From Chitinophagaceae bacterium (GTDB lineage: Bacteria; Bacteroidota; Bacteroidia; Chitinophagales; Chitinophagaceae), in contig JADKKJ010000011.1 in NCBI GenBank assembly GCA_016720565.1, positions 1,178,001 through 1,242,000 of the forward strand: a DNA stretch of 64,000 nt, written 5' to 3'. A program made the position numbers and the translations under genes. Positions 17,899 through 25,524 of the stretch are shown here, piece by piece (positions within the stretch are counted from its first letter, which is position 1; each line of letters starts with the position of its first letter). Under the pieces are notes generated by a model. That model saw nothing but the letters and a program-made list of their open reading frames with translations. It did not search any database and was not told where the DNA came from.

Positions 17899-19836
17899 AT
17901 GCCATACCCATTCCAGATCACCAGCCTGGATCAATACCACCAGGATCATAAGAAAAGCGTTGACGACCCCGAGGGATTCTGGGGGAATATCGCAGACAAT
18001 TTTCTGTGGAAACAAAAATGGCAGAAAGTACTGAACTGGAATTTCAAAGAGCCAAAGATCGAATGGTTCAGGGGGGGGAAACTGAATATTACAGAGAACT
18101 GTATCGATCGCCACCTGGCAGAAATGGGGGAAAAGCCCGCCATCATCTGGGAACCCAATAATCCTGAGGAAAGAACCCGCATTGTTACCTATAACCGTTT
18201 GCACAAACGTGTTTGCCAGTTCGCCCAGGTACTCCGCAATAATGGGGTGAAAAAAGGCGACCGTGTATGTATTTATATGGGCATGATTCCCGAACTGGCC
18301 TACGCCGTATTGGGATGCGCAAGGGTAGGAGCCATTCACAGTGTGATCTTTGGTGGTTTCAGCGCGCAAAGCATCGCCGACCGGTTGGAAGATGCGCAGG
18401 CTGAATATATTGTTACCTGCGATGGCGCTTATCGGGGCGGAAAAGATATCCCACTTAAATCAGTGATCGATGATGCCCTGGTAGGAAATAAGAAAGTAAA
18501 AAGGGTGATCGTTTATACGCGAACCCGCACGCCCGTGTCCATGATCAAAGGAAGGGATGTATGGTGGGAAGATGAAATGGAACATGCGGAAGCACAGGTG
18601 GAAAAGCAGGGTGTGGTATCATTTCCTGCAGAAGAAATGGATGCGGAAGATCCCCTTTTCATTCTGTATACTTCCGGAAGCACGGGCAAACCTAAAGGCG
18701 TGGTGCATAGTTCGGCCGGTTATATGGTTTGGACCACCTACACTTTCGTGAATGTTTTTCAATACAAGCCGGGAGAAATTCATTTTTGTACGGCCGATAT
18801 CGGTTGGATCACCGGGCATAGTTATATCGTTTATGGTCCGCTAAGTGCCGGTGCCACCTCGCTGATGTTTGAAGGTATTCCTACCTGGCCCGATGCCGGC
18901 AGATTCTGGGATATTGTGGCCAAACATAAAGTGAATATTCTTTATACTGCTCCAACAGCGATCAGAAGCCTGATGGGTTTTGGAGACGAGCCGCTAAAAG
19001 ATAAAGACCTCTCCTCCCTTCGCATATTGGGTACCGTGGGAGAACCTATTAATGAGGAGGCCTGGCATTGGTACGATGAAAAAATAGGCCATAAGAATTG
19101 TCCCATTGTAGATACCTGGTGGCAAACAGAGACCGGGGGAACACTGATCTCCAATCTGGCGGGAGTGACACCTGCCATTCCAAGCTGGGCCAGCCTGCCC
19201 ATGCCCGGAATACAACCGGTGCTGGTTGATGAGAATGGACATGAGGTTACAGAGAAAGATGAACATGGCCATTTAAAAGGAAATCTTTGCATCAAAGCCC
19301 CCTGGCCTGGCATTCTTCGCACCACTTATGGCGATCATGAACGCTGCCGTAAAAATTATTTCGCCACTTACGAGAATCTTTATTTTACAGGTGATGGCGC
19401 ATTAAAGGATGATAAAGGCAACTATCGGATCACAGGCCGTGTGGATGATGTACTGAATGTAAGCGGTCATCGCATCGGAACAGCCGAAGTGGAAAATGCC
19501 ATCAATATGCATGCAGGCGTAGTGGAAAGCGCCGTGGTGGGTTATCATCATGATATCAAAGGCCAGGGAATTTATGCCTATGTGATCTTCCAGGGAAGGC
19601 ATATCAATGATGAAATGACGCGCATGGATATTCTTCAAACTGTATCAAGGATCATTGGACCTATTGCAAAACCGGATAAGATCCAGTTCGTGACAGGCCT
19701 TCCAAAAACCAGGAGCGGTAAGATCATGAGAAGGATATTAAGAAAGATAGCAGAAGGGGAATTGGACAGCCTGGGGGATGTTTCCACCTTACTGGATCCT
19801 GCCGTAGTAGATGAAATAAAAAACAACCGGCTTTGA
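17899..19836 (+). CDS. acs: acetyl-CoA synthetase
   Basis: A 645-residue cytoplasmic AMP-forming ligase that makes acetyl-CoA from acetate, ATP and CoA. Visible motifs: the P-loop-like YTSGSTGKPKGVVHS, WWQTETGG and YFTGDGA, the hinge TGRVDDVLNVSGHRIGTAEVE, and the C-terminal PKTRSGKIMRRILRK, whose Lys is the conserved regulatory acetylation site. Length is normal. A weak promoter box (TACATTTA, 17876-17883) lies upstream. Its stop overlaps the TTG start of the following hydrolase gene. Confidence 0.97.
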   Translation: MPYPFQITSLDQYHQDHKKSVDDPEGFWGNIADNFLWKQKWQKVLNWNFKEPKIEWFRGGKLNITENCIDRHLAEMGEKPAIIWEPNNPEERTRIVTYNRLHKRVCQFAQVLRNNGVKKGDRVCIYMGMIPELAYAVLGCARVGAIHSVIFGGFSAQSIADRLEDAQAEYIVTCDGAYRGGKDIPLKSVIDDALVGNKKVKRVIVYTRTRTPVSMIKGRDVWWEDEMEHAEAQVEKQGVVSFPAEEMDAEDPLFILYTSGSTGKPKGVVHSSAGYMVWTTYTFVNVFQYKPGEIHFCTADIGWITGHSYIVYGPLSAGATSLMFEGIPTWPDAGRFWDIVAKHKVNILYTAPTAIRSLMGFGDEPLKDKDLSSLRILGTVGEPINEEAWHWYDEKIGHKNCPIVDTWWQTETGGTLISNLAGVTPAIPSWASLPMPGIQPVLVDENGHEVTEKDEHGHLKGNLCIKAPWPGILRTTYGDHERCRKNYFATYENLYFTGDGALKDDKGNYRITGRVDDVLNVSGHRIGTAEVENAINMHAGVVESAVVGYHHDIKGQGIYAYVIFQGRHINDEMTRMDILQTVSRIIGPIAKPDKIQFVTGLPKTRSGKIMRRILRKIAEGELDSLGDVSTLLDPAVVDEIKNNRL

Positions 19837-20813
19837 AAGAAAACCAGTCATTTAAGCATAGAATTTTCCCTGCCCTGCGCTGGATAGGATGGGCATTGCT
19901 GGTGCAGCTCATACTTATCAATATCTGCGCGGCATTCTATGCCTATAAGCTATCCCATTTTTATGATAAAGTAAACCAGGTTCCATTTGAAGAGATGAAT
20001 ATTTTTAATCGGTCATGGAGGATCTTTACCGGACCGAAATATGGGAAACAGCCTGTTGGTGAAAGACCGGGCTTTGTAACAGAAGAGGTGGACCTCCAGC
20101 TGAAAAATGGCGACCATATCCAGGGTTGGTATGGAAAGGCTTCTGATTCTGCATTGGGTACGGTAATTTTCTTTCATGGTATTGGTGGAAACCGAAACAG
20201 TCTGGTGGATGAGGCTTATTCATTCATCCATAAAAACTATAACGTGCTCCTGATGGATTTCCGTGCGCATGGAAGCAGCACTTCTTCAACCAGCACTATT
20301 GGTTACCGGGAAGGGGAAGAGGTGGTACGCTGTTTTGACCATGTGGATGCAAGGGGAGAAAAGAACATATATCTGTACGGCAGTTCCATGGGCGCGGTTT
20401 CGGTTCTGCGTTCTATCTACGAATATAATTTCCGCCCCAGGGGGATCATCCTGGATATGCCCTTCCTTTCCCTGCAGGATTACCTGGAGGCCAGGGCCCG
20501 AACACTGGGTTTTCCCAAACAGCCATTCGCTTTTCTAACTACTTTCTGGCTGGGAGTTGAAAGGGGATTTAACGGGTATAAACACAATAGCGCGCGTTAC
20601 GCTAAAGCCGTAACCTGTCCGGTACTGTTGCAATGGGGCAGCCTCGATAATTTTGTGCTGAAGCAGGAGACCGATGCCATTTATGAAGCCCTGGGCTCCA
20701 ATAAAAAAAAGCTCGTGGTTTATACCGGAGCTATGCATGAATCTTTTCTTAGAAAAGATCCCCTTAAATGGAAACTGGAAATAGAAAAGTTTGTTTCAGA
20801 GAACAACCAATGA
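19833..20813 (+). CDS. membrane-anchored alpha/beta hydrolase
   Basis: A 326-residue protein with an N-terminal TM anchor (WIGWALLVQLILINICAAFYAY) and an alpha/beta hydrolase fold. The oxyanion strand reads FFHGIGGNRNS, the nucleophile is Ser185 in GSSMGA, the acid is Asp in WGSLDNFVL and the base is His in GAMHESF. Start codon is TTG at 19833, overlapping the acs stop (TTGA); no in-frame ATG occurs before the anchor, so TTG is the plausible start. Esterase, thioesterase or peptidase activity cannot be told apart. It meets the L,D-transpeptidase gene stop-to-stop at TGATCA. Confidence 0.82.
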   Translation: MKENQSFKHRIFPALRWIGWALLVQLILINICAAFYAYKLSHFYDKVNQVPFEEMNIFNRSWRIFTGPKYGKQPVGERPGFVTEEVDLQLKNGDHIQGWYGKASDSALGTVIFFHGIGGNRNSLVDEAYSFIHKNYNVLLMDFRAHGSSTSSTSTIGYREGEEVVRCFDHVDARGEKNIYLYGSSMGAVSVLRSIYEYNFRPRGIILDMPFLSLQDYLEARARTLGFPKQPFAFLTTFWLGVERGFNGYKHNSARYAKAVTCPVLLQWGSLDNFVLKQETDAIYEALGSNKKKLVVYTGAMHESFLRKDPLKWKLEIEKFVSENNQ

Positions 20814-21377
20814 TCATTTTCGGATGGTCACATTGGTATTTCCTTTTACATAATTATAGATCTCGCTTACATCCATATTTTTCATGGATATGCATCCTTC
20901 TGTCCAGTTGGTATACCGATCTATTACAAAATCTTCATGGGGCCAGGTGCCATGGATGCCGATACCGCCGCCTATGCTGGCATTGGCCGGGATCTCACCC
21001 CTTTGTTTCCTGGCGTTGAAACGGTCATAACTTTCTTTTGTGGGATAGTCCAGGCTCATGAAGCGGCACCATTTATCATGGACTCTTTTGGCGGTGATAT
21101 GAAAACTCCCTTCCGGCGTATTTTTATCACCCTGCATTTTCTTATCGCTTAAGCTGCTGTTCCCAAATACGACAGGGTAAGTGGCAAACCAGCCTTTTTC
21201 ATCATATATACTCAGTTCATAATCGGATTTATCGATCAGGATCGATATGTCTCCCACAGGTCCACTGGCTATACCCGGTCGCTTATAGCTGAACGACCGA
21301 TGCATGTTTAAAACTGATTTGCTGGCAAGCAGGGTGCTGCCCAGGAAAAGGGTGCCGAGGATGAACACACGTTTCAT
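20814..21377 (-). CDS. L,D-transpeptidase (YkuD domain)
   Basis: A 187-residue envelope enzyme with an N-terminal hydrophobic signal or anchor. The YkuD domain covers about 44-187: residues near PEGSFHITAK, His142 in GIHGTWPH and catalytic Cys162 in NWTEGCISM. The family cross-links peptidoglycan stem peptides (3-3 bonds) or attaches proteins. Spacing between His and Cys is normal; the residue block before Cys is TEG where SHG is commonest, as in the ErfK/YafK-like branch. It is convergent with the hydrolase gene. Confidence 0.87.
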   Translation of the reverse strand: MKRVFILGTLFLGSTLLASKSVLNMHRSFSYKRPGIASGPVGDISILIDKSDYELSIYDEKGWFATYPVVFGNSSLSDKKMQGDKNTPEGSFHITAKRVHDKWCRFMSLDYPTKESYDRFNARKQRGEIPANASIGGGIGIHGTWPHEDFVIDRYTNWTEGCISMKNMDVSEIYNYVKGNTNVTIRK

Positions 21378-21496
21378 TTACTGCATTTTCTTAGTTGACG
21401 GAATCTTGTTGAGTGGTGGTACGGTCGCTATCAACAGAGGTGAAAACGCAATGGGTAGTTGGATTAGTATAGGATGTGGATATGTTTTAACAAAAG

Positions 21497-21601
21497 GTTG
21501 AGAGAAGTTGAGCTATTGAAAAGTTGAGCTGTTGAGAAGTTGAGCGAACACCCTGACTATTCCGGTATTTACTCAACCTCTCAACAGCTCAACCTCTCAA
21601 C
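21497..21601. repeat. two-armed GTTGAG/CTCAAC array
   Basis: GTTGAG at 21497, 21507, a mutated ATTGAA at 21515, then 21523, 21531 and 21539; a 27-nt loop; CTCAAC at 21572, 21580, 21588 and 21596. It ends 5 bp before the barrel gene stop codon. Confidence 0.88.
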
Positions 21602-21606
21602 TCTTA

Positions 21607-22458
21607 TTACCAGTTGCTTAAGCGGAACCCAAAATTATACGGTGTAACATCCAATCCGCGGGAGTACATATTCTTCATCGCATAAGAGCCGTAAAACCGC
21701 ACAGGGCCCAGGGAGATCTCACCTACATAGGAGAGTTTCCACTTTTCCAGGTCGAAATCATCCTTCGACTTTCTTTTTCCTTCATCAGAGGTAACGGTCT
21801 TGTTACGGGAATTATAAAGATAACCCAGGCTTACTCCTCCACTGATGCCAAAGCCATTATGACGACGGGGCGTAAAATTCAGGTTAAGCATAAGGGGAAC
21901 GGTCAGGTAATCGGCAGCCAGTTTGTTCTTGCTATAACTGCGACCAGCAGTTACATCATACGTAATAATGGCCGGGTTTGCCTGTGCGGGCGGGTTCGCA
22001 TCATAGCGTATTGGCTGCTTGTAGAAATAATTGTTGAGCTCCAGTCCTAATCCATATTTCAGGTTCAGGATATGTTTGGACATGTTGAGTTTCTGCATGA
22101 AGAACCACACATTCACGTTGCGGGATCTTCCGCTTTTGGTCTTCAGCCAGCTGCTGTTTGCTCCGGGAGCATAGGCCTGGGCCGCCGCACTTGCATAATT
22201 AGTATTATCGGTATAATTCGACCAGCCAAGGTCAAAGATCCACCAGTTGGTAGATAAATTGGAGTTATTCACTCTGCGGCGGGAAGAGATCTTATAATCA
22301 CGGTCGTGAACGATCTGCCTTTCCTTGCTGCCTGCTTTACGTATGATGGTGATGCCACCCACACGTATCGTGTCTGCTTTTTGATTCTTCGTGCTGTCTG
22401 TCTGGGCCATGCCGCTGATCGCGCATAATAAGATCCCAAGGGTAATGATCCTTTTCAT
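21607..22458 (-). CDS. outer-membrane beta-barrel protein of the sigma-factor operon
   Basis: A 283-residue protein with a clear signal peptide (MKRIITLGILLCAISGMAQ), a basic segment, then alternating aromatic strands ending in NFGFRLSNW, typical of small barrels with a C-terminal aromatic residue. It resembles the PorT/OmpA-barrel-like group found in Bacteroidota. It is the third gene after the ECF sigma factor and anti-sigma-like gene (24 bp from the latter), so it is probably the envelope output or sensor of that regulon. A GTTGAG/CTCAAC repeat array starts 5 bp after its stop. Confidence 0.75.
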   Translation of the reverse strand: MKRIITLGILLCAISGMAQTDSTKNQKADTIRVGGITIIRKAGSKERQIVHDRDYKISSRRRVNNSNLSTNWWIFDLGWSNYTDNTNYASAAAQAYAPGANSSWLKTKSGRSRNVNVWFFMQKLNMSKHILNLKYGLGLELNNYFYKQPIRYDANPPAQANPAIITYDVTAGRSYSKNKLAADYLTVPLMLNLNFTPRRHNGFGISGGVSLGYLYNSRNKTVTSDEGKRKSKDDFDLEKWKLSYVGEISLGPVRFYGSYAMKNMYSRGLDVTPYNFGFRLSNW

Positions 22459-22482
22459 TTTTTCTTTTTGGTTCGTTTGAAA

Positions 22483-23586
22483 TTATTTAAGACTGATCCG
22501 GAAACCGGCTACCAGCAGTTTATCATCTTCAGTTGGATCTACTTTTGTCCTTTTTTCAAAGGTCCTGGCGATCGTCCTGAAAATACCACGGTGCCTGTTC
22601 TTTTTTCCGCTTCCATTTTCATCTTCCAATTCTTCATTGGGGTCAAAAGCGGCGGTCTTTATATCAGACGGTGTAAGCGCAGGATTTGTTACGTCGCTGT
22701 TCTTTTTATTAATTAATGGGTCAATGATCTCCTCTGCTGGTTTCGTATAAGCCAGTGCTTTCTCATCCAGTTTTATCCTGGGATTGTTCACTGGCAGGGG
22801 AAGATTGTTGGTAGGTTTTTTTTCTGTCTCTTTCTCAAGGGCGATGGCATCTTTACCAACCAATGCTGGCCTATCTTCTTTTTTCTTAATTACCAGGCCA
22901 TTTCCTTTATTCAAAGGATGGGTCCCGTTCTTTTCATTTTGTTTTTCTTCTCTCAGTTCTTCCGCAGGCCTTTCTTCCGGAATAGCCGCGATCTCCCGAT
23001 CACTGGTCACAACAGGATCCGCAATTGGTTTTTTGTTGGTTTTTGTTTCTGCTAAACCAGGTTTAACGGAGCTATCAGTACCACGCCCATTGAAAATAAA
23101 AAATATACCAAGTCCTATGGCCGCAAATAGCAGGGCCGCGGCGATACGGTAAAAGAAAATGGGTATTACTCGTCTTTGTTTTTCTTCTTTCCGGTATAAT
23201 ATTTCTTTATTGCTGAAGGAAACCTGCTCGGGAAGCAGTTTAAGTTTTTGAAGCTGGTCTAATTCCTGTTGAACGGAGGCATCTTCCCTGGTATATGCTT
23301 CCACCATATTTTTTTCAGCAGGTGAAAGTTCTCCATCCAGGTAAAGCATCAACCATTCCGTTTGATTCCCGGAATGGATCAGGGTACTGCCCTTCCATAA
23401 TTCTTCCTTGCCTGGAAATTCGATGGCGGCAGGATCGAGTTTGAATTGCATCAGCTGGTCCAGTTCCTCCTTAAGGTCCGGATGCTGCAAAATGAATTCC
23501 TCCACCTCCCGGCGATCTTCCAGGCTAAGCTCGTTATCCATGTAAAGGATAAAAAACTCTTCGTAATTATGGCGGTTAATATTCAT
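22483..23586 (-). CDS. anti-sigma-like membrane protein with duplicated N-terminal module
   Basis: A 367-residue single-pass protein. Two similar modules of about 45 residues occur at the N-terminus: EEFFILYMDNELSLEDRREVEEF and WLMLYLDGELSPAEKNMVEAY, each followed by a conserved DQL-x-x-LKL helix. They resemble anti-sigma N-terminal domains, without the zinc-binding His/Cys. A TM segment follows (IAAALLFAAIGLGIFFIF), then a long Lys/Glu/Pro-rich periplasmic region. It lies 38 bp after the ECF sigma gene. Probable role: holding the sigma factor inactive until an envelope signal arrives; inferred from position and domains. Confidence 0.75.
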   Translation of the reverse strand: MNINRHNYEEFFILYMDNELSLEDRREVEEFILQHPDLKEELDQLMQFKLDPAAIEFPGKEELWKGSTLIHSGNQTEWLMLYLDGELSPAEKNMVEAYTREDASVQQELDQLQKLKLLPEQVSFSNKEILYRKEEKQRRVIPIFFYRIAAALLFAAIGLGIFFIFNGRGTDSSVKPGLAETKTNKKPIADPVVTSDREIAAIPEERPAEELREEKQNEKNGTHPLNKGNGLVIKKKEDRPALVGKDAIALEKETEKKPTNNLPLPVNNPRIKLDEKALAYTKPAEEIIDPLINKKNSDVTNPALTPSDIKTAAFDPNEELEDENGSGKKNRHRGIFRTIARTFEKRTKVDPTEDDKLLVAGFRISLK

Positions 23587-23598
23587 TTTGTATTAAAG

Positions 23599-23619
23599 CT
23601 CAAAGCTCATGGCTCAAAG
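23599..23619. repeat. three heptamers after the sigma factor gene
   Basis: CTCAAAG, CTCATGG, CTCAAAG, contiguous, starting 5 bp after the sigma gene stop (minus strand) in the 38-bp spacer to the anti-sigma-like gene. Confidence 0.6.
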
Positions 23620-23624
23620 CTTAT

Positions 23625-24110
23625 TTAAATAACGTTTTCAATTTTCACCAGGTATTCCCTCAATTGAAGTCGGGCCCTGTGAAGATAGACCTTCACCTGG
23701 CTTTCGTTCAGGTCCATGATCTCACCTATTTCGGCATAACTATAGCCCTCATAATCTTTCAGCATGACCAGGGAGCGCTGGGTATCGTTCAACCGATTCA
23801 GCGCCCGGTCCAATACTTTTTTAAGATCATTGGCGGGCTTATGTTCCACCTGGCTGTTCTCTTCAAACTCTTCCTTTAACTGGATCCTTTTTACTTTCCG
23901 GATATGGTCGATCATCTGGTGATAGGCCACCGTAAATAAATAGGATTTTGACCTTTTGCCATCTACCTCATTTCGGTTCCTCCACATTTTTTCAAAGGCG
24001 GTCTGCACCACATCCCGGGCATCTTCTTCATGGCGAAGATTCTTCAGGATGAAGCGGTACACGTTATCCGCGTACGAAGTCACACATTCGTTATATTCTC
24101 TTTCAGTCAT
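23625..24110 (-). CDS. ECF-type RNA polymerase sigma factor
   Basis: A 161-residue sigma-70 family member. Region 2 includes YRFILKNLRHEEDARDVVQTAFEKMW and FTVAYHQMIDHIR; region 4 includes LNDTQRSLVMLKDYEGYSYAEIGEIMDLNESQVKVYLHRAR. The frame opens at 24131, but a TACCTTTG promoter box at 24129-24136 overlaps that upstream Met, so translation should begin at the Met at 24110 (MTEREYN). It heads an operon with the anti-sigma-like and barrel genes. Short CTCAAAG heptamers follow its stop. Confidence 0.92.
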   Translation of the reverse strand: MTEREYNECVTSYADNVYRFILKNLRHEEDARDVVQTAFEKMWRNRNEVDGKRSKSYLFTVAYHQMIDHIRKVKRIQLKEEFEENSQVEHKPANDLKKVLDRALNRLNDTQRSLVMLKDYEGYSYAEIGEIMDLNESQVKVYLHRARLQLREYLVKIENVI

Positions 24111-24128
24111 ATCTCTAAACAGCCGGAA

Positions 24129-24136
24129 CAAAGGTA
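24129..24136 (-). promoter_or_regulatory. -7 box of the ECF sigma operon
   Basis: TACCTTTG on the minus strand, 18 nt before ATG 24110. It overlaps the alternative upstream Met, so it also decides the start codon. Confidence 0.55.
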
Positions 24137-24212
24137 AGACGGAGGAGGGAGGGGTTTTGTTACAGTAGCGATGGTATTTTGTTATTAATTGATAATGAGA
24201 AGTTTATAAACT

Positions 24213-24302
24213 GTTGAGCTGTTGAGAAGTTGAGCTGTTGAGAGGGAATATTCCAAATGCTTTGGGTGGCCACTCAACCACTCAACTTCTCAACAGCTCA
24301 AC
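24213..24302. repeat. two-armed GTTGAG/CTCAAC array, 4 + 4 units
   Basis: GTTGAG at 24213, 24221, 24229, 24237; 30-nt loop; CTCAAC at 24273, 24281, 24289, 24297. All spacings are exactly 8 bp. It lies between the divergent sigma and kbl genes. Confidence 0.9.
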
Positions 24303-24312
24303 CTTCCTTTCT

Positions 24313-24320
24313 TATCTTCG
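24313..24320 (+). promoter_or_regulatory. candidate -7 box for kbl
   Basis: TATCTTCG, one mismatch to TAnnTTTG, 15 nt before ATG 24336, 10 bp after the repeat array. Confidence 0.4.
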
Positions 24321-24335
24321 CAAAAATTGCAACCG

Positions 24336-25523
24336 ATGAATGAAAAGCTGACCCAACGAATTGGCAAAGAACTGGAAGAGATAAAAGCAGCCGGATTATA
24401 CAAAACGGAAAGAGTGATAGAAAGCCCGCAGGGAGCGGAGATCATCGTGAATGGCAAAAAAGTACTGAATTTCTGCGCCAATAATTACCTGGGACTGTCC
24501 AGTCATCCTAAAGTGATCGAAGCGGCAAAAAACACCATTGATCATCGCGGCTATGGCATGAGCTCAGTGCGTTTTATCTGTGGCACGCAGGATATCCATA
24601 AAGAACTGGAGAAAAAGATCTCCGAATTCCTGGGAACAGAAGATACTATATTATATGCCGCGGCATTTGATGCCAATGGCGGGGTATTCGAACCATTATT
24701 CAATGAAGAAGACGCCATCATTTCTGATGCATTGAACCACGCTTCCATCATCGATGGGGTTCGTTTATGCAAGGCCCAGCGATTCCGCTATGAGCATAAT
24801 AATATGGAGGACCTTGAAGCCAAATTGAAAGAGTCAGCAAGCCTTCGCAGCCGGATCATTGTCACGGATGGTTCCTTCAGTATGGATGGAACGATTGCCC
24901 GCCTTGATGAGATCGTAAAACTGGCCGAAAAATATGATGCCTGTATCATGATCGACGAATGCCATTCTTCCGGTTTTATTGGTAAGACCGGTCGCGGCAC
25001 CCATGAATACAGGGGAGTAATGGGAAAGATCGATATCATTACAGGCACTTTAGGGAAGGCACTTGGAGGTGCTTCCGGTGGGTTCACTTCCGGGAAAAAA
25101 GAAGTAATAGAGATCCTTCGCCAGCGTTCACGTCCTTATTTATTCAGCAATACACTGGCTCCTTCTATTGTAGGCGCTTCCATTGCTGTGCTGGATATGC
25201 TTACCGAAACTACCGAGCTCCGCGATAAACTGGAATACAATACAAAATATTTCCGGAGTAAAATGACCGAAGCAGGTTTTGATATAAAGCCAGGCGATCA
25301 TCCTATTGTACCTATCATGTTGTATGATGCGGTGCTGGCGCAGACCATGGCTGCTAAATTATTGGAGGAAGGGATCTATGTTATTGGCTTCTTCTTCCCT
25401 GTGGTGGCAAAAGGCCAGGCAAGGATCCGTGTGCAGTTGAGTGCGGCGCATGAGCAGGCGCATTTGGATAAGGCTATAGCCGCTTTTACCAGGATCGGTA
25501 AGGAGCTGGGTGTGCTGAAATGA
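24336..25523 (+). CDS. kbl: glycine C-acetyltransferase (2-amino-3-ketobutyrate CoA ligase)
   Basis: A 395-residue PLP enzyme of the alpha-oxoamine synthase family. It has the Kbl-type start (GLYKTERVIESPQGAEI), NFCANNYLGLSSHPKV, the cofactor-stacking region and the Schiff-base Lys241 in TGTLGKALGGASGG. It converts 2-amino-3-oxobutanoate and CoA to glycine and acetyl-CoA in threonine breakdown; no tdh is adjacent. The ATG at 24336 is preferred over a TTG at 24327. A TATCTTCG box (24313-24320) lies 15 nt upstream, just after a repeat array. Confidence 0.93.
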   Translation: MNEKLTQRIGKELEEIKAAGLYKTERVIESPQGAEIIVNGKKVLNFCANNYLGLSSHPKVIEAAKNTIDHRGYGMSSVRFICGTQDIHKELEKKISEFLGTEDTILYAAAFDANGGVFEPLFNEEDAIISDALNHASIIDGVRLCKAQRFRYEHNNMEDLEAKLKESASLRSRIIVTDGSFSMDGTIARLDEIVKLAEKYDACIMIDECHSSGFIGKTGRGTHEYRGVMGKIDIITGTLGKALGGASGGFTSGKKEVIEILRQRSRPYLFSNTLAPSIVGASIAVLDMLTETTELRDKLEYNTKYFRSKMTEAGFDIKPGDHPIVPIMLYDAVLAQTMAAKLLEEGIYVIGFFFPVVAKGQARIRVQLSAAHEQAHLDKAIAAFTRIGKELGVLK

Positions 25524-25524
25524 A

